Source: an uncultured Bacteroidales bacterium
GTDB lineage: Bacteria > Bacteroidota > Bacteroidia > Bacteroidales > WCHB1-69
Direction: 5' to 3'
NCBI GenBank assembly: GCA_946413585.1
Contig: CAMKLG010000012.1
Span: 1-61,862, forward strand
DNA length: 61,862 bases
Part shown: one piece after another, positions 1 through 8,800 of the stretch
Layout of the letters: every line of letters begins with the position of its first letter
Position numbering within the stretch: position 1 is the first letter of the stretch
The notes under the pieces: generated by a model
Databases searched by the model: none
Told to the model about the DNA's origin: nothing
What the model saw: only the letters and a program-made list of their open reading frames with translations
Translations under genes and position numbers: made by a program

Positions 1-830
1 GCCCAACTGCTAACTACTCACTGCTAACTGCTAACTGGACTTTCACCTTCTCCGCAAAGGAACGCGACCCCGAAACCAGCCTATCTTACTTTGGCTCACG
101 GTATTACAGCAGCGATTTGAGCGTGTGGCTGAGCGTGGACCCGATGGCTGCGAAATATCCTTCAACGTCGCCATATGCATATTGCAGGAACAACCCAATT
201 ATTTTATATGATCCAGATGGTTTGTCTGACGGTTGGGTGATAGACAAAAACAACCATATACGTTGGGATGAAAATGCAGTGGACCAGAAAACCACAAAAC
301 ACGGATATACATTTCTCGGAATGGAAGGTCAATATGCAATCGGAACTGAAGTCTGGAATTGTTATAGTAACGGAAAAAAAGAGGAGCAAAAGCCAGTGAT
401 TATAAATAAAGAGCATCCGTTACGGCCTGATATAGTAGACAATAACCTTTGTCAGAATAATCAATCAAATTCTGTTATTGAAGAATTAGATAAATATGTA
501 AGTACTGGAACTATGGCAATAGGGCTTCCTGCTAGTGCTACAAACGAAGCACTGAAAGATGAAGCAAAGCTCGTAACTAGTACAACATCGAGAATCGTTA
601 TAGCCAGTAAAATTGTGTCTCGTGCTAACATTCTTTTGAATATTACGTCTGTTATTCCTGCTGCAATTCGAGTAATTGACAACCCTACTCCAGAAAATAT
701 TGCACGATTGGTATCATCATCAATCGGAGCAAGCTTAAACGCTCTTCCAGGGGGTGTTGTCTTCTCCATCATATGGAATTCCATTGATGCAGGAGGAGGA
801 TTTGACAATGTTTATAACAAGTTTAAATAA
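1..830 (+). CDS. RHS toxin tip, N-terminus outside window (copy 1)
   Basis: The frame is open from base 3, so the gene begins to the left of the window or is an orphan tip. Bases 3-38 read through a GCTAACT heptamer array (TANYSLLTAN). The RHS repeat-associated core follows: SAKERDPETSLSYFGSRYY, then VWLSVDPMAAKYPSTSPYAY and the closing DPDG near base 214. RHS cores form a shell that carries a variable C-terminal toxin. Here about 200 residues follow, with no catalytic motif I recognise but a hydrophobic last third (residues IVIASKIVSRANILLNIT and later LPGGVVFSIIWNSI). That fits a membrane-acting or pore-forming tip; this is inference. The gene overlaps the next one by 23 bases. The core is almost identical to copy 2 at 1622 up to about base 170 and then diverges, as in polymorphic toxin cassettes. 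Confidence 0.8.
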   Translation, partial: PTANYSLLTANWTFTFSAKERDPETSLSYFGSRYYSSDLSVWLSVDPMAAKYPSTSPYAYCRNNPIILYDPDGLSDGWVIDKNNHIRWDENAVDQKTTKHGYTFLGMEGQYAIGTEVWNCYSNGKKEEQKPVIINKEHPLRPDIVDNNLCQNNQSNSVIEELDKYVSTGTMAIGLPASATNEALKDEAKLVTSTTSRIVIASKIVSRANILLNITSVIPAAIRVIDNPTPENIARLVSSSIGASLNALPGGVVFSIIWNSIDAGGGFDNVYNKFK

Positions 831-1254
831 TGTACTGATAATGAATATTTTAGATTGTATTTTTGCGGGAGGGTATGTTCTGCTTCAAAGAGGAAGACTC
901 GAGTCAGTTAATATTAATTTGTTTGACACCATAACAACTATTTTATTCATCAATCTCTTTTCCATGGTCAACTTGGTCTCTTTGTCACTCTGTGTTGAAA
1001 GAATAGGAATTCCTATTCTTTCGTTCATACGTCCATCTTATACCACTATTTATGCGATACTATTGTATATTATCCCTTCTGGATTAATGACCCTTGCTTA
1101 TCTTTATCAAAAAAAGTATGTACAAGTATTATCTTTAGTGTTTGATAATCAGATTCAAAGAAAAAAATCCAAATATGCAATGATACTATACATTGTTTTT
1201 ACATTTGCTTTTTTGTGCATGACAGGTGTATTATGTAACCGTTCCAACCTGTGA
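808..1254 (+). CDS. Putative immunity protein, four membrane helices
   Basis: This is a 148-residue protein that I do not recognise by family. I chose the ATG at 808 because a perfect AGGAGGAGGA lies at 791-800, seven bases upstream; Shine-Dalgarno sites this strong are unusual in this phylum. Four hydrophobic segments are visible, at about residues 7-24, 40-62, 77-98 and 124-142, with a basic loop (QRKKSKY) before the last. The start lies inside the end of the RHS tip, so the two are translated together. Immunity proteins against pore-forming colicins are small four-helix inner-membrane proteins, and the upstream tip is hydrophobic, so immunity is the likeliest role. No sequence match to a named immunity family can be claimed. 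Confidence 0.6.
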   Translation: MFITSLNNVLIMNILDCIFAGGYVLLQRGRLESVNINLFDTITTILFINLFSMVNLVSLSLCVERIGIPILSFIRPSYTTIYAILLYIIPSGLMTLAYLYQKKYVQVLSLVFDNQIQRKKSKYAMILYIVFTFAFLCMTGVLCNRSNL

Positions 1255-1621
1255 CGAACGTTTGAACATCTTTGCCAAAAACGACAGGTTTACGGCAATG
1301 AGCAGCCCCGCAGGGTAACCATCTACATCAACGGCAAGGAGTGTATTGGATTCAATCCCAAAATTTTGTACTTTCGCCCGGTAATAATATACACCAATGG
1401 ACTCGAACCGAAGATATAGCCCATGCCGCCCGCAGACCGCGCATCCCTCCGCAGACCCTCTCTGCGGAAATCTGTGCGATTCGCGCGATCCGCGGAGATG
1501 TGTCCAGCCCCTGAAGGGGCTTGGGGAACCCCGCGCCGCTTCCGTTTCCTACCGAGCTTCATCCCCTACCGGGGAAAACCTGCCGTTTCGAATCACTGCC
1601 ACGCATCCCACTGTTCTCCGC
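1255..1621 (+). other. Gap between RHS cassettes, with palindromes
   Basis: No convincing gene lies here, apart from an open frame from an ATG at 1397 that runs into RHS copy 2. The gap holds a perfect hairpin CCGCAGA/TCTGCGG at 1449-1467, a second, AGCCCCT-GA-AGGGGCT, at 1506-1521, and several GC-rich near-palindromes between them (CGGAAATCTGTGCGATTCGC region). Base composition is much more GC-rich than the AT-rich immunity gene to the left, which marks a junction between pieces of different origin. Confidence 0.6.
1369..1376 (+). promoter_or_regulatory. Possible -7 box for RHS copy 2
   Basis: TACTTTCG followed by CCCGG differs by one base from the TAnnTTTGCCGCC form used by neighbouring genes. 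It lies 20 bases before the ATG at 1397. If real, it would let the orphan RHS tip be expressed on its own. Confidence 0.3.
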
Positions 1622-2421
1622 CCAGCTGCTAACTACTCACTGCTAACTGCTAACTCGACTTTCACCTTCTCCGCAAAAGAACGCGACTCCGAAACCGGCC
1701 TATCTTACTTCGGCTCACGGTATTACAGCAGCGATTTGAGTGTGTGGCTGAGCGTGGACCCGATGGCGGGGAAATATCCTTCGCTTTCGCCTTACACGTA
1801 TTGCGCGGATAACCCGGTTAGGTTGGTGGATCCGAATGGGAAAGAATTTGTTGGTACGGATGGTGAAAAGGTAAAGGTGCATCAAAGTAAAAATGGTCAA
1901 ATATCCGTAGGAAATAATGCATCTGAAGACTTGAAAAGAATGGCTTCCATGATTAATTCATCTGGTAGCAAAACAGCCGCAAAACAATTCATGAAGTTGG
2001 CAAACAACAAATGTAAAATTCATTTTCAGATTGACAAGGGAGTAGGCGATGGCAGTCGAATCGGATACCATCAAGCGCATGATGAACAAGAAATCCCCTC
2101 AATTGGATAGGAGGAGGAACAGATGGATATTTTGATGGAACCCCTGCCATAATCAAAGGTGAATACAAAGAAGCCACAATCACTCTTTATGAAGGATTAA
2201 TAGATGATTATAAGAAAAGAACACCCTATGATGCAAATATTTCAGCAGACAACGCACTGGTTGGTGTATTTGCTCACGAAGCGGAACATAATATTAACAA
2301 ATCAGATATAAGAGCGATTAAAGCTCGTTCCGCTGGTTATACAGATAATATCAGAGATGTTGAAAGACATGCGGAGCGTATTCAAAGAAAGGTATATAGA
2401 GAAATCTATCGGAACAGATGA
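1397..2421 (+). pseudogene. RHS tip with HEAEH metalloprotease-like toxin domain, frameshifted (copy 2)
   Basis: The RHS core (YFGSRYYSSDLSVWLSVDP) runs from about 1657 and closes with DPNG near 1839. As read, the frame stops at 2110. The next frame is open without a break from before 2101 to TGA 2419-2421 and gives a natural continuation, WIGGGTDGYFDGTPAII, then VFAHEAEHN with an HExxH zinc-protease motif at 2275-2289. One extra C in the run CCCC at 2095-2098 would join the two frames as EIPLNWIGGG. The break is therefore either a real indel, a phase-variable C tract or a consensus error. The restored tip after the core is about 190 residues. ATG 1397 is a possible start, but residues before about 1622 look like translated spacer. 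The TGA overlaps the next ATG (ATGA), as in toxin-immunity pairs. Confidence 0.7.
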
Positions 2422-2729
2422 AACATACAATACTCTCTGTAATATTGCTTGCTCTATGTACGGTTTGCAACGCACAAGCCGAAAAAGCACGTATTACTTT
2501 TTTTCAGATGGAAAACTCGTATTACGAAGCTATTCATGAAGAGTATTACCGTGTTCTGAAACATTATCATATCTATCACAATGTCGGCAATCGCCCTTGG
2601 AAATTTTATGCGTTCGATTTGACTGACACTACCAATGTTCTAGTTGAGGAGTTTGATACACTACTTGTTTTCGACAACCACATTTATTATATAGTAACAC
2701 CCAGCTTGTATGAAAAGTATCTATCGTGA
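2418..2729 (+). CDS. Small exported protein, candidate immunity to the HEAEH tip
   Basis: This 103-residue protein begins with a clear signal peptide (MKHTILSVILLALCTVCNAQ, cleavage near AQA). The rest is soluble, aromatic-rich and without a family I recognise. Its ATG overlaps the restored stop of the RHS tip by four bases (ATGA at 2418-2421), so translation is coupled to the toxin frame. This also supports the view that the frame after 2101 is the true end of the toxin gene. A periplasmic protein coupled to a protease-like toxin tip is best explained as its immunity protein or inhibitor. It may be shortened: a Cys-rich frame starts exactly at its end and could be the lost C-terminus. Confidence 0.55.
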   Translation: MKHTILSVILLALCTVCNAQAEKARITFFQMENSYYEAIHEEYYRVLKHYHIYHNVGNRPWKFYAFDLTDTTNVLVEEFDTLLVFDNHIYYIVTPSLYEKYLS

Positions 2730-3010
2730 TGGTTCCTGAGAATGACACATTATATTTCTTTTCGGGTCTCAATTGTTGCAAACCAATCCATCGTGTTTCA
2801 GACGTATTAGAGTGGTGTTTAAAACATTCCAGTTGTCGAGATGCAGCCTTGCTGTTGCGGGTCAGCAATTGTTTGTCGTATTATCAAGCAACTCCAATCG
2901 ACCCACAAGGAAGTGTGCCTTTATGTGAATGTGGTTGCAAGAATTTGCATCCGAGAGGAAACATTCCGTACAAAAAACCAAAACGAAAGATTATTACTTC
3001 ATCCAAATAA
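2726..3010 (+). CDS. Cys-rich 94-residue frame, possible C-terminus of the preceding gene
   Basis: The frame starts at GTG 2726, overlapping the stop of the previous gene. The product has eight cysteines (GLNCCKPIHRVSDVLEWC, then CECGCKN) and a basic tail. It has no signal peptide of its own. Composition is AT-rich like the gene before it. It could be an independent small protein, but the two together would make a ~195-residue exported protein, and the join needs only a one- or two-base shift near 2725. I think a second frameshift in the same cassette is more likely than a separate gene. I do not recognise the family. Confidence 0.3.
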   Translation: MMVPENDTLYFFSGLNCCKPIHRVSDVLEWCLKHSSCRDAALLLRVSNCLSYYQATPIDPQGSVPLCECGCKNLHPRGNIPYKKPKRKIITSSK

Positions 3011-3174
3011 AAAGTAAAAATCTTGATCAGTCAAGTTTTTTTATATTTTCGCTCCGTCAAAAATGCCTATGCCGACCACCCTCACATATAACCCACCGTC
3101 ACAGCAGAAGCCCGCAAAACATTTGCGGACATATACATGCAGATATGTGAGATACGTGGAGCCCCTCCCGCCCC

Positions 3175-3245
3175 GCCCAACTGCTAACTACTCACTGCTA
3201 ACTGCTAACTCGTCTTTCACCTTCCCGCAATACGCGGAGTCCCCC
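3175..3245 (+). pseudogene. Remnant of a third RHS cassette boundary
   Basis: The stretch CCGCCCAACTGCTAACTACT and what follows, through TTTCACCTTC, repeats the left boundary of RHS copies 1 and 2 almost base for base. Homology then stops after CCGCAA, so only the spacer and about seven core residues (SSFTFPQ) remain. It lies directly before the converging S41 protease gene and marks the right end of the RHS island. Confidence 0.6.
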
Positions 3246-3264
3246 ACCACAATCGTGATTTGCC

Positions 3265-4860
3265 TCACTTCATCTCTTCCAACGCCTTCAAAATCACCTT
3301 GTCCGTCTTGTTAACAACCGGATAGAACGCTTCGTCGCCGTACAAATTACGTCCTATAAGGGCTTTTAACCAAATTTTCAGCTCTTTAGAAGAGTTGGCT
3401 GACATCTTGGACACTTTCTTTTTACTGTTCTTTTCGTAATAGTTGACCAATTGTTGCAACATCTGATCGGTAATCACCATGCCAGAAACATAGGATTTGG
3501 CATCAGAATATTGTTTCTGCAAGGTGGATTTATGCTCATTGGCATAGTGGAACGCGAATTGGATGAGCGCGGAAGAGTTGGCGATGTCGTAGTAAGCGTT
3601 CAGGTCTTCACCACGGTCAATAGGCACAAAATAGTCGGGCATGATGCCGCCACCACCATAAACGGTGCGACCCTTCAGCGTGTGGTAAACCTTGGTGGAA
3701 TCGAGGTGGATGCTGTCGGCACTCTCCATCTCGCCGTTGAGCAATCGTTTGTACAAGTCTTCATAATAGGCTTCCGTCCCGTTCACGTAATCACGCTGGA
3801 TGCAACGACCGCTGGGTGTGTGGTAACGCGACGTGGTCAGCCGGATAGAGGATTTGTCAGAAAGATCGAACTGTCTTTGTACCAGCCCTTTACCAAAGGA
3901 TCGGCGACCCACAACAATGCCTCGGTCGTTGTCCTGAATGGCACCGGCCACAATCTCACTTGCCGATGCACTGAAGTCGTCAATCAAAATCGCCACTTTG
4001 CCCGTCTCGAAATTGCCATTGCGAGATGCATAAATAATTTCAGGACGGGTTTTAGAGCCCTCAATGGAGACGATTTTCTGCTTGTTGGGCAGGAATTCAT
4101 CGCACACGCTGACAGCAGCATCCAAGAAACCGCCGCCGTTACTGCGCAAATCGACAATCAGGTCAGTCATGCCCTGACGTTTCAATTTCAGAATAGCATT
4201 GGTGAACTCTTTGGCGGTGGTGCTGCCAAACTCGTTGAGTTTGATGTAACCCGTCTTGTTGTCAATCATATATGCCACATCGACGGTATAGGTCGGGATA
4301 ACTCCGCGGGTGATTTCGTAGGTGTATTTGTCTTTGAAACCGGGTCTCAAAATGCCGACTTTCACCTTAGAGCCTTTCTTGCCGCGTAACAGCTTGAAAG
4401 CCTGCTCATTCTTGATGCCGATAATTGACTTCCCATCCACCTCAACCATGCGGTCGCCTGCCATCAGTCCAGCCTTTTCCGAAGGGCCGCCCGAAATGAC
4501 GGAAACCACCATCAATGTATCGTTCATAATGTTAAATTGAATGCCGATACCTTCAAACGAGCCTTCCAAAGTCTCCATCATGGTTTTATTGTCCTCAGGA
4601 GAGGAATAGGTGGAATGTGGATCCAACCCTTGAAGCATCGCATTGATAGCCAGACCGTAAATAGAGTCTATATTGACAGAATCCACGTAATAGTCTTCGA
4701 TATAGCGCATCACTTCGCTCATTTTTTCGAGCTGTTCATTGCCCGAGCGGCTCAGACGGTGCGGATTCCAGCGCAATGCAATGGAGAAGCCGCCGAGAAA
4801 AGCCACCAGCAGCCATAAAAAGATGAGAAATCCGTTACGTCTTGATTGATTATCACTCAT
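3265..4860 (-). CDS. C-terminal processing peptidase, S41 family
   Basis: This 531-residue protease degrades or trims exported proteins at their C-termini. It has one N-terminal membrane segment (FLIFLWLLVAFLGGFSIAL, residues 11-29), an S41 N-terminal helical region (YIEDYYVDSVNIDSIY), a PDZ domain at about 95-180 (GIGIQFN, GPSEKAGLMAGD) and the protease domain after it. The Ser-Lys pair is visible: serine in DDFSASASEI and lysine in RSFGKGLVQ. It is a paralogue of the gene at 50786, which has a cleavable signal peptide instead of an anchor. The next gene on the same strand starts six bases upstream of its ATG, so it is probably the last gene of an operon with the DAHP synthase. Confidence 0.93.
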   Translation of the reverse strand: MSDNQSRRNGFLIFLWLLVAFLGGFSIALRWNPHRLSRSGNEQLEKMSEVMRYIEDYYVDSVNIDSIYGLAINAMLQGLDPHSTYSSPEDNKTMMETLEGSFEGIGIQFNIMNDTLMVVSVISGGPSEKAGLMAGDRMVEVDGKSIIGIKNEQAFKLLRGKKGSKVKVGILRPGFKDKYTYEITRGVIPTYTVDVAYMIDNKTGYIKLNEFGSTTAKEFTNAILKLKRQGMTDLIVDLRSNGGGFLDAAVSVCDEFLPNKQKIVSIEGSKTRPEIIYASRNGNFETGKVAILIDDFSASASEIVAGAIQDNDRGIVVGRRSFGKGLVQRQFDLSDKSSIRLTTSRYHTPSGRCIQRDYVNGTEAYYEDLYKRLLNGEMESADSIHLDSTKVYHTLKGRTVYGGGGIMPDYFVPIDRGEDLNAYYDIANSSALIQFAFHYANEHKSTLQKQYSDAKSYVSGMVITDQMLQQLVNYYEKNSKKKVSKMSANSSKELKIWLKALIGRNLYGDEAFYPVVNKTDKVILKALEEMK

Positions 4861-4866
4861 TTTGCC

Positions 4867-5886
4867 TTAATTTTGACGTTTTATTGAAGATTGGTGCAAT
4901 AATTCCAAAAACTTATTAATAAATTCTTGATATTCAGCATCATCCGTATGCTTTTGATAACGTTTGACCACTTGTTGCCACTGTTGTGGTTGCACAACGG
5001 CTATATGCTGCTGCCGCTTGATTCTGCCTATCTCATCCGCCGTGACCATTCTTTGAAATAACAGCTCACTAAGCTGATTATCAATATTTTCTAAGATAGA
5101 ACGCTGTTGGACCAAGGATATATCCGTGGTGCCAGAACGTAAATCAAGTTTGGCAATCATAACCGCCCATTCCTTAGGCGTGATTTGCTGATTTCGATCT
5201 GAAAGTGCCTTTTCAGGACAGCAATGACACTCCACCATCAGACCATTAAATCCGTATGTCATAGCTACTTGCGCCAATTCAGGCACCCATTTTGCGTTGC
5301 CGCTCAGGTGGGAAGGATCGCATAAAATAGGAAGCTCGGGTATCTGCACTTTCAACTCAATGGGGAGTTGCCAGACAGGAGCGTTGCGATAAACGTTCTC
5401 TTGCGCATCCGTGAAGCCACGGTGAACCGCCATCACTTTCTGGACACCTGCTTGCAGGAAACGGTCGATATTCCCCATCCATAATTTCAAGTCTGGAATG
5501 ATCGGATTCTTAACCATCACCGTGAAATCAGAATGCTTCACGGCATCTGCAATTCGCTGAACTTCAATGGGATTCACACTTGTTCGTGCGCCCACCCAAA
5601 CAGTACGGATATTGTATTTGGCGCATAATTCCACCTGTTTGGTATTCATTACCTCCACGCATACGGGAATATGATGGGTGTTTTGCACCTCCTGCAGCCA
5701 CGGGAGAGCTTCTTCGCCGGCACCCGTGAAACCATCGGGAGCACTACGCATTTTCCACGCCCCTGCACGGAAGAAGCTCAGCTCAATCCCTGCTTCTTGT
5801 GAGCTCGCGATGAGCTGTGCCGCCGTGGTGAGTATCTGATCCTGACTCTCTGCCGCACAAGGTCCTGCAATCCAAATCCGTTCCAT
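4867..5886 (-). CDS. DAHP synthase / chorismate mutase fusion
   Basis: This bifunctional enzyme condenses phosphoenolpyruvate and erythrose-4-phosphate (first step of the shikimate pathway) and converts chorismate to prephenate, so it feeds phenylalanine and tyrosine. The DAHP synthase barrel covers about residues 1-255 (IAGPCAAES at the start, then VWVGARTS, VMVKNP and ILCDPSHLSG). The AroQ-type chorismate mutase helices follow from about 265 (ILENIDNQLSELL, MVTADEIGRIKRQ). I chose the ATG at 5886: it gives MERIWIAGPCA, lies one base after the stop of the upstream gene and is preceded by GGAGG at good spacing. Length 339 fits the Bacteroidota form of the fusion. It is co-transcribed with the genes on both sides. 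Confidence 0.93.
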   Translation of the reverse strand: MERIWIAGPCAAESQDQILTTAAQLIASSQEAGIELSFFRAGAWKMRSAPDGFTGAGEEALPWLQEVQNTHHIPVCVEVMNTKQVELCAKYNIRTVWVGARTSVNPIEVQRIADAVKHSDFTVMVKNPIIPDLKLWMGNIDRFLQAGVQKVMAVHRGFTDAQENVYRNAPVWQLPIELKVQIPELPILCDPSHLSGNAKWVPELAQVAMTYGFNGLMVECHCCPEKALSDRNQQITPKEWAVMIAKLDLRSGTTDISLVQQRSILENIDNQLSELLFQRMVTADEIGRIKRQQHIAVVQPQQWQQVVKRYQKHTDDAEYQEFINKFLELLHQSSIKRQN

Positions 5887-5887
5887 A

Positions 5888-8800
5888 TTATTCCTCCGTT
5901 TCGGGTTCTTCCTCAATATCAGTGAAATATTTCTTCACAAACTTGTTCTTTAAGCTCCTGTTACCCAACTTATATGTGAATGAAGGAAGTCCCTTCGATT
6001 GGTCAGGCTCCTGGAAGCGATTCTTCGGTTTCACGCTCGTAATCGCATCATTGAACGCTTTGTCAGAAGAATAAGCCGACACCGCGTTATTATCAAACTG
6101 GAAGTAGTAGAACTGGTTGTCAAATTCAAAATAGAGGTACAGACGGTTACGGGAACCGCGTTTTTCAATCACGATACGGCCAGGGACCATCTTATACACC
6201 TGCTTTGCACCACAAATAATCAGAGGCAGAGTCGTTTGTGACTTGAAGGTCGATTGTTCCTTATCCCATTCAAAGTCGATATTGGAGAAAAGGAACTTCA
6301 CCTGCAAGGCATCTGGCAGACGGCGGTTTTGTCCTAACGCCACACTGCGTTGATAACGATCGTACTCGGATTTGCCCAAAATGTTGTACAGAGCAAGATC
6401 AAACGCTTTATCTTCAGACACATCCACAAAATTCAAGGAGGTATTTTCCAAAGCTTTGTTCATCAAATCCATGGATTTATCGTTGAAGAAAAAGTCGATA
6501 GAGGTAGTGAGGTGCATCTCAGCGGAATCGGCAAGCATATAGTTGACGATGGTACCATTGGTAACGAAATTGACACGACCCAATTTTGCGCCCATATCAA
6601 TAGTACCGCTACCTGTTGCTTCACAATTATCGGTGTTCAAGACGATTAAATTGCCCGGCACGCTAGGATCCATCAATTTTTCCTTGGAAGCAGCCTTAAA
6701 TTCGCGGGTCTCCTTGTCGTAAGTAATGTAGCCGAACACGTTGATGTACTCTGCATCGTTGAATTCGTCCTTCGCAACGCCAAATGCGGTATAAATACGA
6801 CCCGTCTTGTTACTGGAAGCAATGGCTACCACCACTTTACGCTCATTCATATCTTTGGTGCGCTCGTGGATTTGCAGCATGATGTTGTTCGGATCCACCT
6901 GTTGCAGAATTTTCATGCGAGCGTGCTTGATAGAGTCGCAACCGTGAATAATCTCCACTCCGCCGAAATAGGAAAGGAACGGATTGGTACTATGCAGTTC
7001 CGCCCGACCGTCGAAAGCGAACTGGTCGCTAAAGTGGAAATCTTTCTCTATTGGAATTTTTGCCTCCCCGAACGTCTCTTTCATAAAATAGAGAGTATCG
7101 AAATAGAGCGTTTGCACCCGCTGCTCAGCGTCAACATAATCGTAATAACCATTGGAATAGAATTTTGTAGCACTTTGGATTCGGGTGGTACAGTCGTAAA
7201 GCTCATGGAATTTGTTGTCACGACCGGCAAGGATTCTCGATTTGTTCAGCACATCCATAGCGGCATTTTTGCGGATAGTGACATCGCCGTGCAATGGGGT
7301 GATAGCCGCATCGCCCACGTTGATGAAACGCACACCATGAGCGAAAATGATGTTCTTCGAGAAGTCAAATTCCGCATTCACTGCAGTGAATTTATAGTCC
7401 ACGTAAGGCGCAACAGCATACAATTCGTTTCCAACACTCTGCATATCAACCAATTCCTTAATAGGTGTTGCATCAATGTCGGTGTTCTTGTACGGATCAT
7501 CCCACTTGAAACGCAACATGGTGGAATCAATCGGATCCCATTCAAACTCAGAGGATTTGGCCTTGATTTCGTTCTGCACGAAATAGACTACAGAAGCCTC
7601 TCCATTAGCAATGAAGTGACCCTTTCGGGTCTTGAAATCGATATGAGAGTTGTAGTTATCAGTGGAAAAGGCAACATCTTTACCACCGCTGATGTCATAA
7701 ATTCGTAAGTCGGCGGTGTCTGCGAGCAGCTCATGATGCTTAAACTGGAAGAGTCGCGAAGAGATGTCGGCGCGACCGAACTTCACGATACCCGTACCAA
7801 ACATGCCGTTTGGCGTAATCTTCGAATTACCCGTCAACGTAGCCTCTCGGAAAATGTCCATTGGCAACTGCAACGTATGTATAAACATCTGATCCTGATA
7901 GGGTTCCCAATGCAAGTATGCCTCCTCAACCGATGCAGGCGGGAATTCAGAACCTGCCATCTGCTCATCCACCAGATGACGATTGGCTGCACCGTTCGTG
8001 GAATCCAGATAGAACACTAGGCTGTCAGAGAAAGTATGCGAGGTGATATAATCAATTTTACCATTTCCTCTCAAACCTCTGTTACTCAAACTAATACGAC
8101 CTTGATAACCTCCCTTTGTACCATACATTGGCAATCCAGCCGTATTATGTATAAAACCTAAAGAAAAGTCGGACTGCACCTTCAGCGGTTCCACAATGTC
8201 GGGGAAAATATTGCCGGAAATCAACGCACCGCTGAACTTCATGGAGTCGATGACAAAATTGTCCAAATTAACGATTCTAAACTGATTCACAGCATAATAG
8301 AAACGCTTTCGGTCGTAAACACCGCCCAAGACGTAAGGTTGGTCATAGAACACTTTACCACCCTTGCGCGCTTCGAAAATCGGATAGTCTGGGTAATCTG
8401 TCATGCCGCTTTTGTTACCAGGCATATCAATGTAAAGCACACCGGAAAGTTCTTCAATCTGGCTGCGCACGCGTTGCAGTTTGTAGTCACCGTACATGTC
8501 CATCGGACCGTTTTTGTCCTCCACGTACATAATCAGCGTGTCAATAATGTCCATATCGACCAAAAAACGATCATAGTCGAACTGGCAGTTGTGGGTGACG
8601 AAGTCGAACAAACCGCCAATAACACGTCCAGAGAAGACCATATTGCGGTTCTTCTTGACAGTAACCAGCTCATTCATAGGATAAACGTTGACGATTTGCG
8701 GATCACTGAGCACAAAGAACTCGCACCCCGTGATTTTCAGATCGTTAGTAGCCAAATCTAAAGAGGCATAGTGCGTTTTGGATTCCAGCTTAATGTAGTC

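Noticed and set aside
1..3260. RHS island considered as a transposon or insertion sequence
   Set aside because: No transposase, no terminal inverted repeats and no target duplication; the repeated parts are RHS core and array.
3063..3314. 83-residue frame over the third RHS boundary
   Set aside because: It reads spacer, the heptamer array and then the end of the converging protease gene; only about seven residues match the RHS core.
6866..7708. 280-residue plus-strand frame opposite the large exported protein
   Set aside because: Composition (HIV, RFV-rich) is that of a reverse-complement reading of the minus-strand gene, which has signal peptide and promoter support.
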